Assembly (NCBI RefSeq): GCF_024436375.1
Contig: NZ_JAFMZM010000002.1
Span: forward strand, 372,001 to 436,000
Length of the DNA stretch: 64,000 nucleotides
Direction: 5' to 3'
Source of the DNA: Nocardioides astragali
GTDB lineage: Bacteria > Actinomycetota > Actinomycetes > Propionibacteriales > Nocardioidaceae
How positions within the stretch are numbered: position 1 is the stretch's first letter; each line of letters opens with the position of its first letter. Below are positions 29,689 to 38,554 of this stretch, one piece after another. Both the position numbers and the translations under genes were made by a program. The notes under the pieces were generated by a model. The model saw only the letters and a program-made list of their open reading frames with translations, was not told where the DNA came from and did no database searches.

Positions 29689-30756
29689 TCAGTCGAGCGT
29701 GGTGGCGACCGGCACCGGGAGCCGCTCGAGGGCCTGCCGGCGGTGTCCGCGCAGCGGGCGGATGCAGCCGGCCTGGAGGCCGACCTTGCTCAGCCCGGTG
29801 AGGTCCCCGGCCTGGTAGGAGAGCGGCAGGTCGTAGAGCTCGGGGCCGGCGGTCATGTACTGGTCGGTCGCCGCGACGTGGCCCAGCCCCATGACGTGGC
29901 CGACCTCGTGCAGGGTGAGCTGCTGGAACTGGGTGGCCGTCATGGTCGCGGTGTCGGTCAGGTCGTAGAGCACGCCGCCGTGGATGGTCTGCAGGATCCG
30001 CTGGCCGCGGGCGTTGCGTGCCCACCTGGTGCGGTCCGAGCCGCCCCGTGCCGCCACGGCGGGGCCGAGGTCGAGCTTGGTCTCGGGATCGGTGGTGAAG
30101 CCGAACACGAGCTTGGGGTCCGAGCGTTCGAACAACTTGTCGAAGGGCATTGCGGGGGTCTCGCCGACGAACTTGAAGCGCACTCCGGTCGCCTGCGCCA
30201 CCAGGGCGATCGTGTTGTGGATGCTCGCCGCGGCGGTGGCGGCGTCGGGCGTGGCGCGCGAGCTGTTGATGCCGTAGGTGATCGTGCGGCACGGGTCGAA
30301 CCGGTCGCCGTACCTGCTGAGCTCGGCCCAGGACTCGGGGGAGCCGAGCGGGGTGTAGGCCGGGATCACGCTCATCCGGTGGGCGCGCGACGTGTCGCCG
30401 CGGAGCTTGCGGGTCCGGACCACCCGGGTGCGCAGCTTGGAGGAGTAGAACCACGTCGTCGGGACCGTGATCGCGTAGGCGCCGGACCGGCTGGAGCGCA
30501 CCTTGTCGACCTTGCGCCAGCCGGAGGCGATCTTCTGCTCGAGGACGACCGTGCGCCTCTGCTTCCCCTTGTCCTTCACGGTGCCCGCCATCACGACCAC
30601 TCCGCCGGGGTGGGACACGGTCGCGCTGAGGGCGCCCGACACGCGCGTCCCGCGTGGTGCGGCCTCGGCGGGGGTGGCGAGGAGCGACGCGGTCAGCACG
30701 CTGGTGCTGAGCATCGCGACCGTGGCGAGGACGGGCGTGCGGGTGACTCGGCGCAT
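29689..30756 (-). CDS. Matrixin-like secreted metalloprotease
   Basis: 355 residues with a signal peptide (ATVAMLSTSVLTASLLATPAEAAP, cleavage near AEA-AP). A beta domain of about 120 residues precedes the protease, whose LTLHEVGHVMGLGH motif (HExGHxxGLxH) gives the three zinc His and catalytic Glu of matrixin/metzincin enzymes; the later Met-turn candidate is QYMTAGPEL. It is likely exported and acts on extracellular protein. TAGCGT lies 7 nt before the ATG. Confidence 0.87.
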   Translation of the reverse strand: MRRVTRTPVLATVAMLSTSVLTASLLATPAEAAPRGTRVSGALSATVSHPGGVVVMAGTVKDKGKQRRTVVLEQKIASGWRKVDKVRSSRSGAYAITVPTTWFYSSKLRTRVVRTRKLRGDTSRAHRMSVIPAYTPLGSPESWAELSRYGDRFDPCRTITYGINSSRATPDAATAAASIHNTIALVAQATGVRFKFVGETPAMPFDKLFERSDPKLVFGFTTDPETKLDLGPAVAARGGSDRTRWARNARGQRILQTIHGGVLYDLTDTATMTATQFQQLTLHEVGHVMGLGHVAATDQYMTAGPELYDLPLSYQAGDLTGLSKVGLQAGCIRPLRGHRRQALERLPVPVATTLD

Positions 30757-30841
30757 GGGAGTGACGCTACCCACGTCGTGGGTGGGGAAACCCGCGGCCG
30801 GGATTCGTCGTGACAGGTCATGCAGTCGATAGCGTGGCGGC

Positions 30842-31807
30842 ATGGTCGAGGCGCGTGAGGAGAACCCTGCCCGGCGCCGGGTCGAGATCCTTGCGCGGCG
30901 GTGGGGCGGCCACCTGTGGCGGGTCGTCGTCACGACCGTCGGGTCGTGCCTGCGTCACCGGGTGACGGGCCTCGCCGCCGAGGCCGCGTTCTTCGCGGTG
31001 CTGTCGGTCCCGCCCCTCGTCTTCGCCCTGGCCGGTGCGATCGGTTTCGTCAGCGACCGCTTCACCGCTACCCAGATCGAGGACATCAGCAACGCGGTGC
31101 TCGAGGTCTCCCGCCAGGCCCTGACCGACCGGGCCGTCGACAAGATCATCGAGCCCACCATCCGCGAGGTGCTCGGGGGCGGTCGCTACGACGTCATCTC
31201 CATCGGCTTCGTCCTCGCGCTGTGGTCGGGCTCGCGCGCGCTCAACGTCTTCGTCGACACCATCACGATCATGCACGGACTCGGTGGGCACCGCGGGATC
31301 GTCGCCACCCGCGCCCTGTCGTTCGTGCTGTACGCCCTCGCGATGGTCACCGGTGCGATCAGCATCCCCCTCGTTGTCGCGGGCCCGTCGCTGGTGGACC
31401 GCGCGCTCCCACCACGGCTCGACTTCGTCAACAGCGTCTACTGGCCGGTCGTCCTGGCGATGTGCATCTGCTTCCTCGCCACGCTCTACCACGTGTCGGT
31501 GCCGGTGCGGACCAAGTGGCGGTTCAACCTGCCGGGAGCGACGTTCTCCCTGTTCTGCTGGGTGGCCGGGTCCTACGTCCTGCGCTGGGTGTTGACGGTC
31601 ACCGCGGCCGAGTCGCGGTCGATCTACGGACCGCTGGCCGCACCCATCGCGGTGCTCCTCTGGCTCTACCTCCTGGCGCTGGCCGTGCTGATCGGGGCCG
31701 CGGTCAACGCGGCGTTCGACACGGTCTTCCCGCAGAAGAGCACGACCCGCGCCCGGATCGAGCTCGTGCAGCGTCTCCGCGAGCGCATCAGCGTGCGAGA
31801 CTCCTGA
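30842..31807 (+). CDS. YihY/BrkB family membrane protein
   Basis: 321 residues with six transmembrane helices; LAAEAAFFAVLSVPPLVFALAGAIGFV and RWVLTVTAAESRSIYGPLAAPIAVLLWLYLLAL are family signatures, including the GPLAAxI(A/V)xLxWLY block. Function is unknown (once misassigned to ribonuclease BN). TAGCGT at 30830-30835 lies 6 nt before the ATG, so the message may be leaderless. It is followed 2 nt later by a K+ channel gene. Confidence 0.92.
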   Translation: MVEAREENPARRRVEILARRWGGHLWRVVVTTVGSCLRHRVTGLAAEAAFFAVLSVPPLVFALAGAIGFVSDRFTATQIEDISNAVLEVSRQALTDRAVDKIIEPTIREVLGGGRYDVISIGFVLALWSGSRALNVFVDTITIMHGLGGHRGIVATRALSFVLYALAMVTGAISIPLVVAGPSLVDRALPPRLDFVNSVYWPVVLAMCICFLATLYHVSVPVRTKWRFNLPGATFSLFCWVAGSYVLRWVLTVTAAESRSIYGPLAAPIAVLLWLYLLALAVLIGAAVNAAFDTVFPQKSTTRARIELVQRLRERISVRDS

Positions 31808-31809
31808 CC

Positions 31810-32901
31810 GTGTCGACGTTCAGCCACCAGCCCGTCGTGGGCCGGGTGTCCCTCCCTGATCGGACCCGGTCGCCGTGGTGGGAGCTTGGTCGCCGCCTGC
31901 TGATGGCCCTGGGCATCCTCGTGGGGACCGTGCTGCTGGTCTACTTCGACCGAGAGGGCTACGTCGACGGCAACGACCCGAGGAACGAGATCAGCCTGCT
32001 TGACGCGTTCTACTACACGACCGTCACGCTCAGCACGACCGGCTACGGAGACATCGCGCCGGAGTCACCGCAGGCCCGGCTGGTCAACGCACTGGTCATC
32101 ACGCCGGCGCGCATCGCCTTCCTGGTCCTGCTGATCGGCACCACCCTGGAGGTCCTCGCCTCGCAGGGACGCGAGATGATCCGGGTGTCCCGGTGGAGGA
32201 AGAAGATGGATGAGCACTTCGTCGTCGTGGGCTACGGCACCAAGGGCCGCAGCGCGATCGACACCCTCGTCAGCAACGGTCACCGTCGCGAGGCGATCGT
32301 GGTGGTCGACCCGAGCGCGGTGGCGGTCGCCGACGGCAACCGCGACCAGCTCGTGGTGATCGCCGGGGACGCGACGCGCCGCGGGGTGCTGCGCCAAGCC
32401 GGCGTCGAGAAGGCAACCCACGTCATCATCACCACCGACCGCGACGACTCCAACGTCCTCGTCACGCTGACCGTGCGTCAGCTCAACCCCGACGCCTGGA
32501 TCGTCGCGGCCGTCCGAGAGCACGAGAACGTCCCCCTGATGCGCCAGTCCGGCGCCAACGCCGTGATCACGTCCTCCGACGCCGTTGGTCGCCTGCTGGG
32601 CCTCTCGTCGATGTCGCCGATGCTCGGCTCGGTGATGGAGGACCTGATGACCTACGGCGAGGGCCTCGAGGTCGCCGAGCGTGACCTGCTGGTCACCGAG
32701 GTCGGCAAGCAGCCGCAGTCGCTGCCCGACCAGGTCATCGCCGTCATCCGCGACGAGAAGGTCTACCGCTACTTCGACCCGGTGGTCTCGCTCCTCGCCC
32801 GCGGCGACCGGTTGGTCGTCGTACGCCCGGCCAAGGAGCTGCCGTGGGCGCCACGCCCAGGGACCCACGGCGAGGACCTGGCCGACGAGGACGACGACTA
32901 G
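31810..32901 (+). CDS. Potassium channel with RCK (TrkA-N) domain
   Basis: 363 residues from GTG 31810. One hydrophobic helix, the pore loop TVTLSTTGYGDIAPE (TTGYGD selectivity filter) and a second helix IAFLVLLIGTTLEVLA form a two-helix K+ channel; then HFVVVGYGTKGRSAIDTL starts the RCK Rossmann domain (GxGxxG), with a TrkA-C-like end. It gates K+ by ligand binding (NAD(H)/Ca2+ in relatives). It is 2 nt from the YihY stop. Confidence 0.93.
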   Translation: MSTFSHQPVVGRVSLPDRTRSPWWELGRRLLMALGILVGTVLLVYFDREGYVDGNDPRNEISLLDAFYYTTVTLSTTGYGDIAPESPQARLVNALVITPARIAFLVLLIGTTLEVLASQGREMIRVSRWRKKMDEHFVVVGYGTKGRSAIDTLVSNGHRREAIVVVDPSAVAVADGNRDQLVVIAGDATRRGVLRQAGVEKATHVIITTDRDDSNVLVTLTVRQLNPDAWIVAAVREHENVPLMRQSGANAVITSSDAVGRLLGLSSMSPMLGSVMEDLMTYGEGLEVAERDLLVTEVGKQPQSLPDQVIAVIRDEKVYRYFDPVVSLLARGDRLVVVRPAKELPWAPRPGTHGEDLADEDDD

Positions 32902-32904
32902 CTC

Positions 32905-33528
32905 GTGATCGCGTCGCACGCCCACCGGTTCGTCTTCATCAAGACCCGCAAGACGGCCGGCACCAGCCTGGAGATCGCCCTCTCGCGCCACTGCGGACCC
33001 ACGGACGTCGTCACCCGGATCAGCCCCGACGACGAGGAGCTGCGCGCGGCCGCCGGGGCAGTGGGACCCCAGAACGACGACACCGATCCCAGCTCGTACG
33101 CCCACATGGGCGCCCGTCGGGTGATCAGGGTGATCGGCCGTGAGGCCTGGGACTCCTACTTCACGTTCGCGGTCGAGCGGAACCCGTACGACGTGGTCGC
33201 GTCGTCCTACCGCTACAGCGCCCGCAAGCCGACCTTCACCAAGACGTTCGCCGAGTTCGTGCGGACCCCGAAGCGGATGGAGCGCCTCGCGCTCAACGAG
33301 CGCCTCTACCGGATGGGTGGACGCGTGGTCGTGGACCAGGTGTACCGCTACGAGGACCTGCCCGCGGCGGTGTCCGACATCTCCGCCCGGCTCGGTCTCT
33401 CCCTCGAGCTCCCGCACGCCAAGCAGGGGAGCGGTCCGCACTACCGCGAGCTCTACGGACCCGGGGACGCGGAGATCGTGGCGTCGCGGTTCGAGCGGAC
33501 GATCCGCGAGTTCGGCTACGAGTTCTGA
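32905..33528 (+). CDS. Sulfotransferase-family protein
   Basis: 207 residues from GTG 32905. FVFIKTRKTAGTSLEIAL is the 5' phosphosulfate-binding loop, FAVERNPYDVVASSYRY the 3' phosphate (3'-PB) block with the R..P..xxSxY pattern. It resembles prokaryotic sulfotransferases of the Sulfotransfer_2 group; acceptor unknown. It is only 3 nt after the K+ channel gene. Confidence 0.82.
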   Translation: MIASHAHRFVFIKTRKTAGTSLEIALSRHCGPTDVVTRISPDDEELRAAAGAVGPQNDDTDPSSYAHMGARRVIRVIGREAWDSYFTFAVERNPYDVVASSYRYSARKPTFTKTFAEFVRTPKRMERLALNERLYRMGGRVVVDQVYRYEDLPAAVSDISARLGLSLELPHAKQGSGPHYRELYGPGDAEIVASRFERTIREFGYEF

Positions 33529-33818
33529 GCGGGCGGGTGTCGTACCCGTCTGCCACGTTCGTACGTCGGCACGCTGGCCAACCACCCGGTCGTGATCACC
33601 TCGGTGGCGTTGGAGAGCTTGGTCGAGTTCGAGCCGCACGATGTCATCGACATCGGCCTCAGCGGTTGAGCTCGCGCGCGCGGTCTCGTTGGTTGAGAAG
33701 GTCGCGCAGCGACCGTCACGAAACCCCTCTCCTGGGTCCGTCGTCCTGTTCGAGAATAGTTCTCCACAGATGCGTTGACGCAGGTCAGAGCGTCGGCGGG
33801 CTCTGGGAGGATGGACGC
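33529..33818. other. Non-coding stretch with remnant and repeat
   Basis: The first part (about 33560-33669) has a 36-codon open stretch reading ITSVALESLVEFEPHDVID and ending in TGA, which looks like the tail of a lost gene that I cannot identify. A palindromic dispersed repeat follows (33686-33727). The last 90 nt precede the DUF222 relic. Together they suggest rearrangement at the start of the accessory region. Confidence 0.5.
33686..33727. repeat. Dispersed GTTTCGTGAC-type palindromic repeat
   Basis: TCGTTGGTTGAGAAGGTCGC followed by GCAGCGACCGTCACGAAACC. GGTCGC pairs with GCGACC around CA. The outer parts GGTTGAG and CACGAAACC match a repeat I recall in Nocardioides genomes. Only one copy is in this window. 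Confidence 0.55.
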
Positions 33819-34011
33819 ATGTCCACCACCGCCCCGGCGCCCAGCACGCTCACTGTGCTGGACCGTGCGCGGGATGCGATGACCGTCCGGCGGCGGGCGG
33901 AGGTCGAGGTGCTGGAGGCCGCGCTGGCGTGGGCACACGCCCACGCCCCGGCCGGTGAGGACGACGCAGCTGGGTGGCGTTCGGACACCATCCACGACGC
34001 GACCGCCCCTC
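33819..34011 (+). pseudogene. Truncated DUF222/HNH endonuclease relic
   Basis: ATG 33819 opens MSTTAPAPSTLTVLDRARDAMTVRRRAEVEVLEAALAWAHAH..., the N-terminus of the large actinobacterial DUF222-HNH endonuclease family (usually 400-500 aa). After about 63 residues (WRSDTIHDA) the similarity stops and the frame runs into unrelated sequence, with no HNH domain anywhere downstream. GAGGAT lies 6 nt before the ATG as in leaderless genes. Confidence 0.7.
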
Positions 34012-34101
34012 CACGTCCCTCAATAGAAGTGCCCCGCTCCGCGTGTTTTCGTGCAGCGCTTCTCTGGACCATCCGCATCTGCCGAAAGTCGGCGCGCTTC
34101 G

Positions 34102-34599
34102 TTACGGTTGTCCTGGCGGAAGCGGTAATCGCTGTACCTCGTGCCCGTCTTTGTCTAGACCCACAAGAGCAGTCACGTCCTCAACCGCTGGCCGGACGAG
34201 GACGAAGCCGCGTAGCGAATCTCCATCCTCGGTCGACGCTTGGGGGAGAGCAGAGGTCCTCTCCTCGGTTCGGAGGGCGTCGTCGTGACTCTCTGCCCGC
34301 ACCGTGTGTATGCGGGCGGTCGTGAGACCGAACAGATAGAAGTTGCCTTCCCCAGGCGTCAGCCCACCACCGAATCCGATTTCGGTGGTCTCAGGGATGT
34401 CGAATCCGGACCCGCTCTCGCGCTCGGCCCCGTTCACGATGAGGGCCAAGTGGTGCCGATGTGCCCTCTCACCTTCAGGCGCGTAGAGAAGCGTCCAGGC
34501 TTCGCCATCCGTAGACACGCCCTTCAGCGCGACGACAGTCCCATCACTCACGCGGTCAGCCTTCCACGGAACTGGCGGACGTCTCCGAAACATCCGCAT
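34102..34599 (-). CDS. Hypothetical protein
   Basis: 165 residues with no family I recognise. It reads SDGTVVALKGVSTDGEAWTLLYAPEGERA, HHLALIVNGAERESGSGFDIPE, a small beta-rich fold, no signal peptide or TM. Compositionally acidic and less GC-extreme than the core genes. The neighbours are the relic HNH gene and the Asp-box protein, so it belongs to the accessory region. Confidence 0.6.
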   Translation of the reverse strand: MRMFRRRPPVPWKADRVSDGTVVALKGVSTDGEAWTLLYAPEGERAHRHHLALIVNGAERESGSGFDIPETTEIGFGGGLTPGEGNFYLFGLTTARIHTVRAESHDDALRTEERTSALPQASTEDGDSLRGFVLVRPAVEDVTALVGLDKDGHEVQRLPLPPGQP

Positions 34600-34717
34600 C
34601 TGTCGAGTTGAGGATGCTTGCTGGGACGGCGGTTGCGGGTTGCTAGCGAAACGCCATGGTTGACGAGTTGCTGGCAGCCGTTGGCGGGGACGATGGCGTG
34701 CCTGCGCGAGTTCGTGT

Positions 34718-36982
34718 TCAGGGCCGTTGGGCCCGCGCTGATGTCCGTAGGTGGACGATGCCGCCGCCGTTGTATGAGCCGGCGTAGATCATGCCAGTGG
34801 GCGTGGCCGCGAGGTCGTTGAAGGTTCGCGGGGGGAGCCGGGTGTCGAACCGGTTCCAGCTCTCTCCGTTGTTCTCGCTCCAGAAGATCTCGTTCTCGGT
34901 GGCGGCGTAGAGCCGGCCCCCTTGTTCGGGATCGGTAGCCACGGCGGTCACGTGGGCCCGTGCGAGCTCGTCGCGCACCCGCTGCCAGGTCTGGCCGGCG
35001 TTCGTGCTGGTGAACAACCCGGCAGTGGTGCCTGCATAGACGGTGTCGGCCAGCTGCGGGTGGACCGCGATGGCCGTGATCCGGGTCCCCGCGAGGCCCG
35101 CGTCGTGCCAGGTTGCACCGCCGTCGGTGCTCGTGGCGAGTCCGGACCGCCCCGCGGCATAGACGGTCTCCGGGTCCGACGCTCCGACCGCCAGAGGGTG
35201 GCCCTCGCCCACCAGAGGGTGACCCTCGCCCGCGCCGAGGGTGTCCGGTGCGGCCTCTCGCCAACTGGCGCCGCGGTCGACGCTTTTCCAAAGGCTCCAG
35301 CGGCCCCGTTCGGTGACGGTTGCGTACACGGTCGTCGGTCCCGCGACGGTGACGGCATGCGCTCCTCCACGTCGCGTGACGCTCGCGCATGACGGGCACT
35401 GGCGGTAGGTGCCCGAGGGGAGCACACGTCGCCAGTGCTGGCCGCCGTCTCTGGTCCTGAAGAGGCCAGTGTCAGCGGCTGCGTAGAGCACACGCGAACG
35501 GTGTGGATCCACGGCGACGTCGTGGACGCCGGGCTCGCCCAGCCCCTGGTTAATGGAATGCCAGCGGCCACGTACTCTCTTGAAGACCCCTCCCGGGTCG
35601 AGCCCCGCATACGCGATTCCGGGGTGCCTCGGGTCGACAGCGACCGAGCTGACCCGGCCGGAGACACCCGAACGCATGCGCTGCCAGGTCGCTCCGGCGT
35701 CGGTGCTCTTCAGGAGGCCGGCATCCGAGTCCACGTACAGGGTCGAGCGTTGAGCGGGATCGAGCGCGAGTAGCCACGGCTCGTGCGGCTGCATGTCGGC
35801 CCGCTGGAACAGCGGCCACCACGTGGCGCCACCGTCGGTGCTCTTCAGGATCCGGGAAACCCCACCGTCGTTCGACGGCCCGGTCTGGGTCTGGGCGTAG
35901 ACGGTCGCGGGGTCTCTCGGGTCGGGGGAGACCTGGTGGATCCATTTGCTCGTCAGGCTTGTGGGCTGCCAGCTCGCGCCGGCGTCCGTACTGCGGTACA
36001 GCGCCTGGACGCCCCGATCGTTCGACGTCGTCGCGAACACGACGCGCGGGTCACTAGGGTTGACCACGAGCCTGTCGACGTCCAGGCCGGGAAGTCGACC
36101 CGAGGGACTCCAGCTGCGGCCGCCGTCGGTGCTCTTGACGATGCTGTCCTCGCTCGGCAGCACCGGTGTCGCCGCGTATCCATGGTCGAGAAACTGCCAT
36201 TGCTGGTTCGGCGCATAGAGCACCCGCGTGTCCTGCGGGTCGATGGCGAAGTCGATCCGCCCCTCCTGGAAGCGGGTCCAGTGGCCCCCGCCGTCGGTGC
36301 TCCGCCAGGTGGCGGTGGCACCGCCCGCGTACATCAGACCCGGGTCGAGGGGATGGACCGTCAGCAAAAAGATCCACCCCTCGCCGCGTCGCTGGATTAC
36401 TGCCCTCTCCGCCCTGTTCGGGACCAGGTCGGTGGCTTGCCAGGTCCTGCCGCCATCGTCGCTCGCGAACACCCCGGCGCTGCCGCCGACGTAGAGCACG
36501 CTCGGCCCCGTGGCGGTGATCGCCAGGGCGTCCACACGATCTCCCTGGCCACCACGAGGGAACGGCAGCATTCGCCACGTCCGTCCGCCGTCCGCGCTCT
36601 TGAAGAGCCCGGCATCGAGCGAGGCCGCGTACATGGTCCGTGGGCGTCGCGGGTCGGCCACGATGCTGCCGAAGCCGCTGGCGCCCCCGCCGACCTGCGT
36701 ACCCGGCCAACCCCTCGCCGCGCGTGGCGGGGGGATGGCGCGTGGCGGGGGGATGGCGCCCGGCGCAGGATGCTGGGCTTGCGACGCGCCCATCGGCGGG
36801 CTGTCGCCGCCACCGCGCACAGCCAAGCCCCCGCCCGTCGCGGCAACGACAAACACGACTGCGCTGATGGCGTAGCGAAGGTGGCGACGCCTGGCCCGCT
36901 GGCGGGCTTCACGGATCAAGGCTTCCGGCGCCTCAACCTCTCCCGGATGGGGGTGGGCGGGGAGGCGAGTGTTGAGTGCCAC
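34718..36982 (-). CDS. Membrane-anchored Asp-box (BNR) repeat protein
   Basis: 754 residues from GTG 36982. A basic segment RQRARRRHLRY and one transmembrane helix AISAVVFVVAATGGGLAV near residues 37-55 predict a type II anchor with an external domain. Then follow about 12 Asp-box motifs (KSADGGRTW, ASDDGGRTW, RSTDGGGHW, KSTDGGRSW ... TSTDGGATW, WSENNGESW), so a beta-propeller of the sortilin/VPS10/BNR type, perhaps glycan or ligand binding. Short in-frame tandem duplications occur (AIPPPR twice, EGHPLVG/EGHPLAVG). It is divergent from the GntR gene over a palindrome. Confidence 0.8.
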   Translation of the reverse strand: MALNTRLPAHPHPGEVEAPEALIREARQRARRRHLRYAISAVVFVVAATGGGLAVRGGGDSPPMGASQAQHPAPGAIPPPRAIPPPRAARGWPGTQVGGGASGFGSIVADPRRPRTMYAASLDAGLFKSADGGRTWRMLPFPRGGQGDRVDALAITATGPSVLYVGGSAGVFASDDGGRTWQATDLVPNRAERAVIQRRGEGWIFLLTVHPLDPGLMYAGGATATWRSTDGGGHWTRFQEGRIDFAIDPQDTRVLYAPNQQWQFLDHGYAATPVLPSEDSIVKSTDGGRSWSPSGRLPGLDVDRLVVNPSDPRVVFATTSNDRGVQALYRSTDAGASWQPTSLTSKWIHQVSPDPRDPATVYAQTQTGPSNDGGVSRILKSTDGGATWWPLFQRADMQPHEPWLLALDPAQRSTLYVDSDAGLLKSTDAGATWQRMRSGVSGRVSSVAVDPRHPGIAYAGLDPGGVFKRVRGRWHSINQGLGEPGVHDVAVDPHRSRVLYAAADTGLFRTRDGGQHWRRVLPSGTYRQCPSCASVTRRGGAHAVTVAGPTTVYATVTERGRWSLWKSVDRGASWREAAPDTLGAGEGHPLVGEGHPLAVGASDPETVYAAGRSGLATSTDGGATWHDAGLAGTRITAIAVHPQLADTVYAGTTAGLFTSTNAGQTWQRVRDELARAHVTAVATDPEQGGRLYAATENEIFWSENNGESWNRFDTRLPPRTFNDLAATPTGMIYAGSYNGGGIVHLRTSARAQRP

Positions 36983-37007
36983 GGCTGCCTCTTGGTCCCT
37001 CAGAGTT

Positions 37008-37032
37008 ATGATGCTAGTGTCACTAGTATCAT
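37008..37032. promoter_or_regulatory. 25-bp palindromic operator between BNR and GntR genes
   Basis: ATGATGCTAGTG, a central T, then CACTAGTATCAT: two 12-bp arms with one mismatch. It covers TATGAT (37007-37012), a good -10 for the plus strand, and reaches the first two bases of the GntR start codon. The GTG of the divergent gene is 26 nt away. It is the likely autorepression site of the YtrA-type regulator. Confidence 0.8.
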
Positions 37033-37378
37033 GCTGAATGTCAAGGTCGATCCCTTCGAGCCAACCGATCTGCACACCCAGGTCGCCGCGGAGATCCGAC
37101 GAGCCATCGCGGACGGCGAGGCCAAGGCCGGGGAGCGGCTTCCGCCCGCGCGCGACCTCGCGGCCGAGCTCGGCGTCAACACCAACACGGTCCTGCGCGC
37201 GCTTCGGGCGCTGCGTGACGAGGGCCTCCTCGAGTTCCGCCGCGGCCGCGGCATCACCGTCACCGGGACGCCACAACGGAGCGCCGTCATCGCCAAGGCA
37301 ACGGAACTCGCCCGCATGGCCCGCCAACACGGATACCGGCAGGACGAACTACTCGAAATCGTCCGAAGCGTCAGTTGA
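37031..37378 (+). CDS. GntR-family regulator, YtrA subfamily
   Basis: 115 residues. DLHTQVAAEIRRAIADGEAKAGERLPPARDLAAELGVNTNTVLRALRALRDEGLLEFRRGRGITVTG is the GntR winged helix (PPxRxLAxxLGVNxNTVxRA); the short 45-residue tail is the YtrA-type dimer helix, with no ligand domain. The start ATG at 37031 overlaps its probable operator. Usual partners are ABC genes; here the neighbours are the Asp-box protein and a secreted protein. Confidence 0.9.
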   Translation: MLNVKVDPFEPTDLHTQVAAEIRRAIADGEAKAGERLPPARDLAAELGVNTNTVLRALRALRDEGLLEFRRGRGITVTGTPQRSAVIAKATELARMARQHGYRQDELLEIVRSVS

Positions 37379-37424
37379 CGAGTTGAAGGGCGCCCCCCGG
37401 ACACCGGAATCTATAGGGAGCATC

Positions 37425-37976
37425 ATGAGATCACGTACGGTCATGGCCGCAGCGGCAGCGCTCTGCCTCATGCTCGCGGCAGTTTTGCCTTTGACAAGTG
37501 CGGTCGCTGCGCAACCAACACGGGATCCGATCCGGTCGGGCATCGGTGAACGCGGTGAAGGATTCTCGTTCATTTTCCCGGAGAGCAAGACCGTGGGTTG
37601 TGGATTCGCGGAGCTGGCCGAGGTCCGGGTTGGGGGTATCGACTGGGAGTTCAGCGACGGGCGACTCGTGTCAGTCAACGTGGCAGACATCCAGATCACG
37701 AACCTCGACACGGGCACGTCGTACCTTCAGAAGTCCCGGTACCACAGCACGACCACGATCCTGCCCGACGGCAAGGAACTCGTCGAGATCGACGGACGGT
37801 TCTGGGTGGCATTCGTAGAGGGGGATGTGGGTCCGGACGGACAAGTTGTGGGTCCGGGCGGTGCTGAGTACTTCGTGTCCGGTCGTCAGACGTTCGTGTA
37901 CGACCCGAAGAGGGACGCCATCACCTCGTACTCGTTGACGGGCGAGGCCACGGACGCCTGCGAGATTCTGGGTTAG
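37425..37976 (+). CDS. Small secreted hypothetical protein
   Basis: 183 residues with a strong signal peptide (MAAAAALCLMLAAVLPLTSAVAAQ, cleavage after AVAA). The mature part is beta-rich with two Cys (VGCGFAEL and the DACEILG end) that could form a disulfide. No family recognised. It follows the GntR gene by 46 nt and may be in its regulon. Confidence 0.7.
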   Translation: MRSRTVMAAAAALCLMLAAVLPLTSAVAAQPTRDPIRSGIGERGEGFSFIFPESKTVGCGFAELAEVRVGGIDWEFSDGRLVSVNVADIQITNLDTGTSYLQKSRYHSTTTILPDGKELVEIDGRFWVAFVEGDVGPDGQVVGPGGAEYFVSGRQTFVYDPKRDAITSYSLTGEATDACEILG

Positions 37977-38117
37977 AGGGGGAGCCTGGCCCTGGAAACG
38001 CAGCCGCTGTTGGTACGGCACAGCGTGAGGACTATCCAGACGCCCGATCATGCCGCGATCTGCGCACGCTCATGCCTGCGGGTTCAGGCGGTCATTGGCA
38101 ATGGCACCGGCGGTAGG
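37977..38117. other. Spacer between secreted protein and PIN remnant
   Basis: 141 nt, convergent region. I see no gene or clear terminator. Confidence 0.4.
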
Positions 38118-38554
38118 TCAGCGCGAAGGGTGGAGGACGACGAGCGCAGTCTCTCCTGCGATCGCTTCGAAGTCGGAGAGGTTGTTTGTGGCGACGGGCA
38201 GCCTGGGGTCGGACGCCAACGCGGTAGCTGCCGTCCAGATGTCGTTGGTTCCGCCGTTGTGGAGATGACCGCGCAGCTTGGCGTGCAGCGGCCCCCAGGT
38301 CCGGGCGACGTCGGCGCTGTAGGGAGGACGAATGTGCGGCGGATCGCCCCATCCCACTCCTGCGTTCGTTTCTCGCCCCAGCTGCGGGAAGCCGGAAGCG
38401 CCAGCAGCTCCCCGTAGGTTGCGAAGCTGATCGCGATCAGTCGTCCGCGCAGGATGGGCTTCCACGCCTGAGCCTGTTCGGCGTCGAGCAGGAGCCAGGT
38501 GGCGACGTCAGTGTCCACGAGCGCCGGGACCGACTCCTCTTGAGGGGTCGTCAT
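38118..38554 (-). pseudogene. PIN-domain (VapC-like) toxin, frameshifted
   Basis: The first frame (start 38554) reads VDTDVATWLLL and ISFATYGELLALP, the first two acidic sites of a PIN ribonuclease; the second half (NDIWTAATALASDP and TNNLSDFEAIAGE, the other acidic sites) is in a different frame ending at 38118. The switch is near 38320-38325, in a CCC run: adding one base gives a continuous VLP-YSADVARTW. It is either a natural inactivation or a sequencing error. The start overlaps the antitoxin-like gene's stop (ATGA). Confidence 0.8.
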
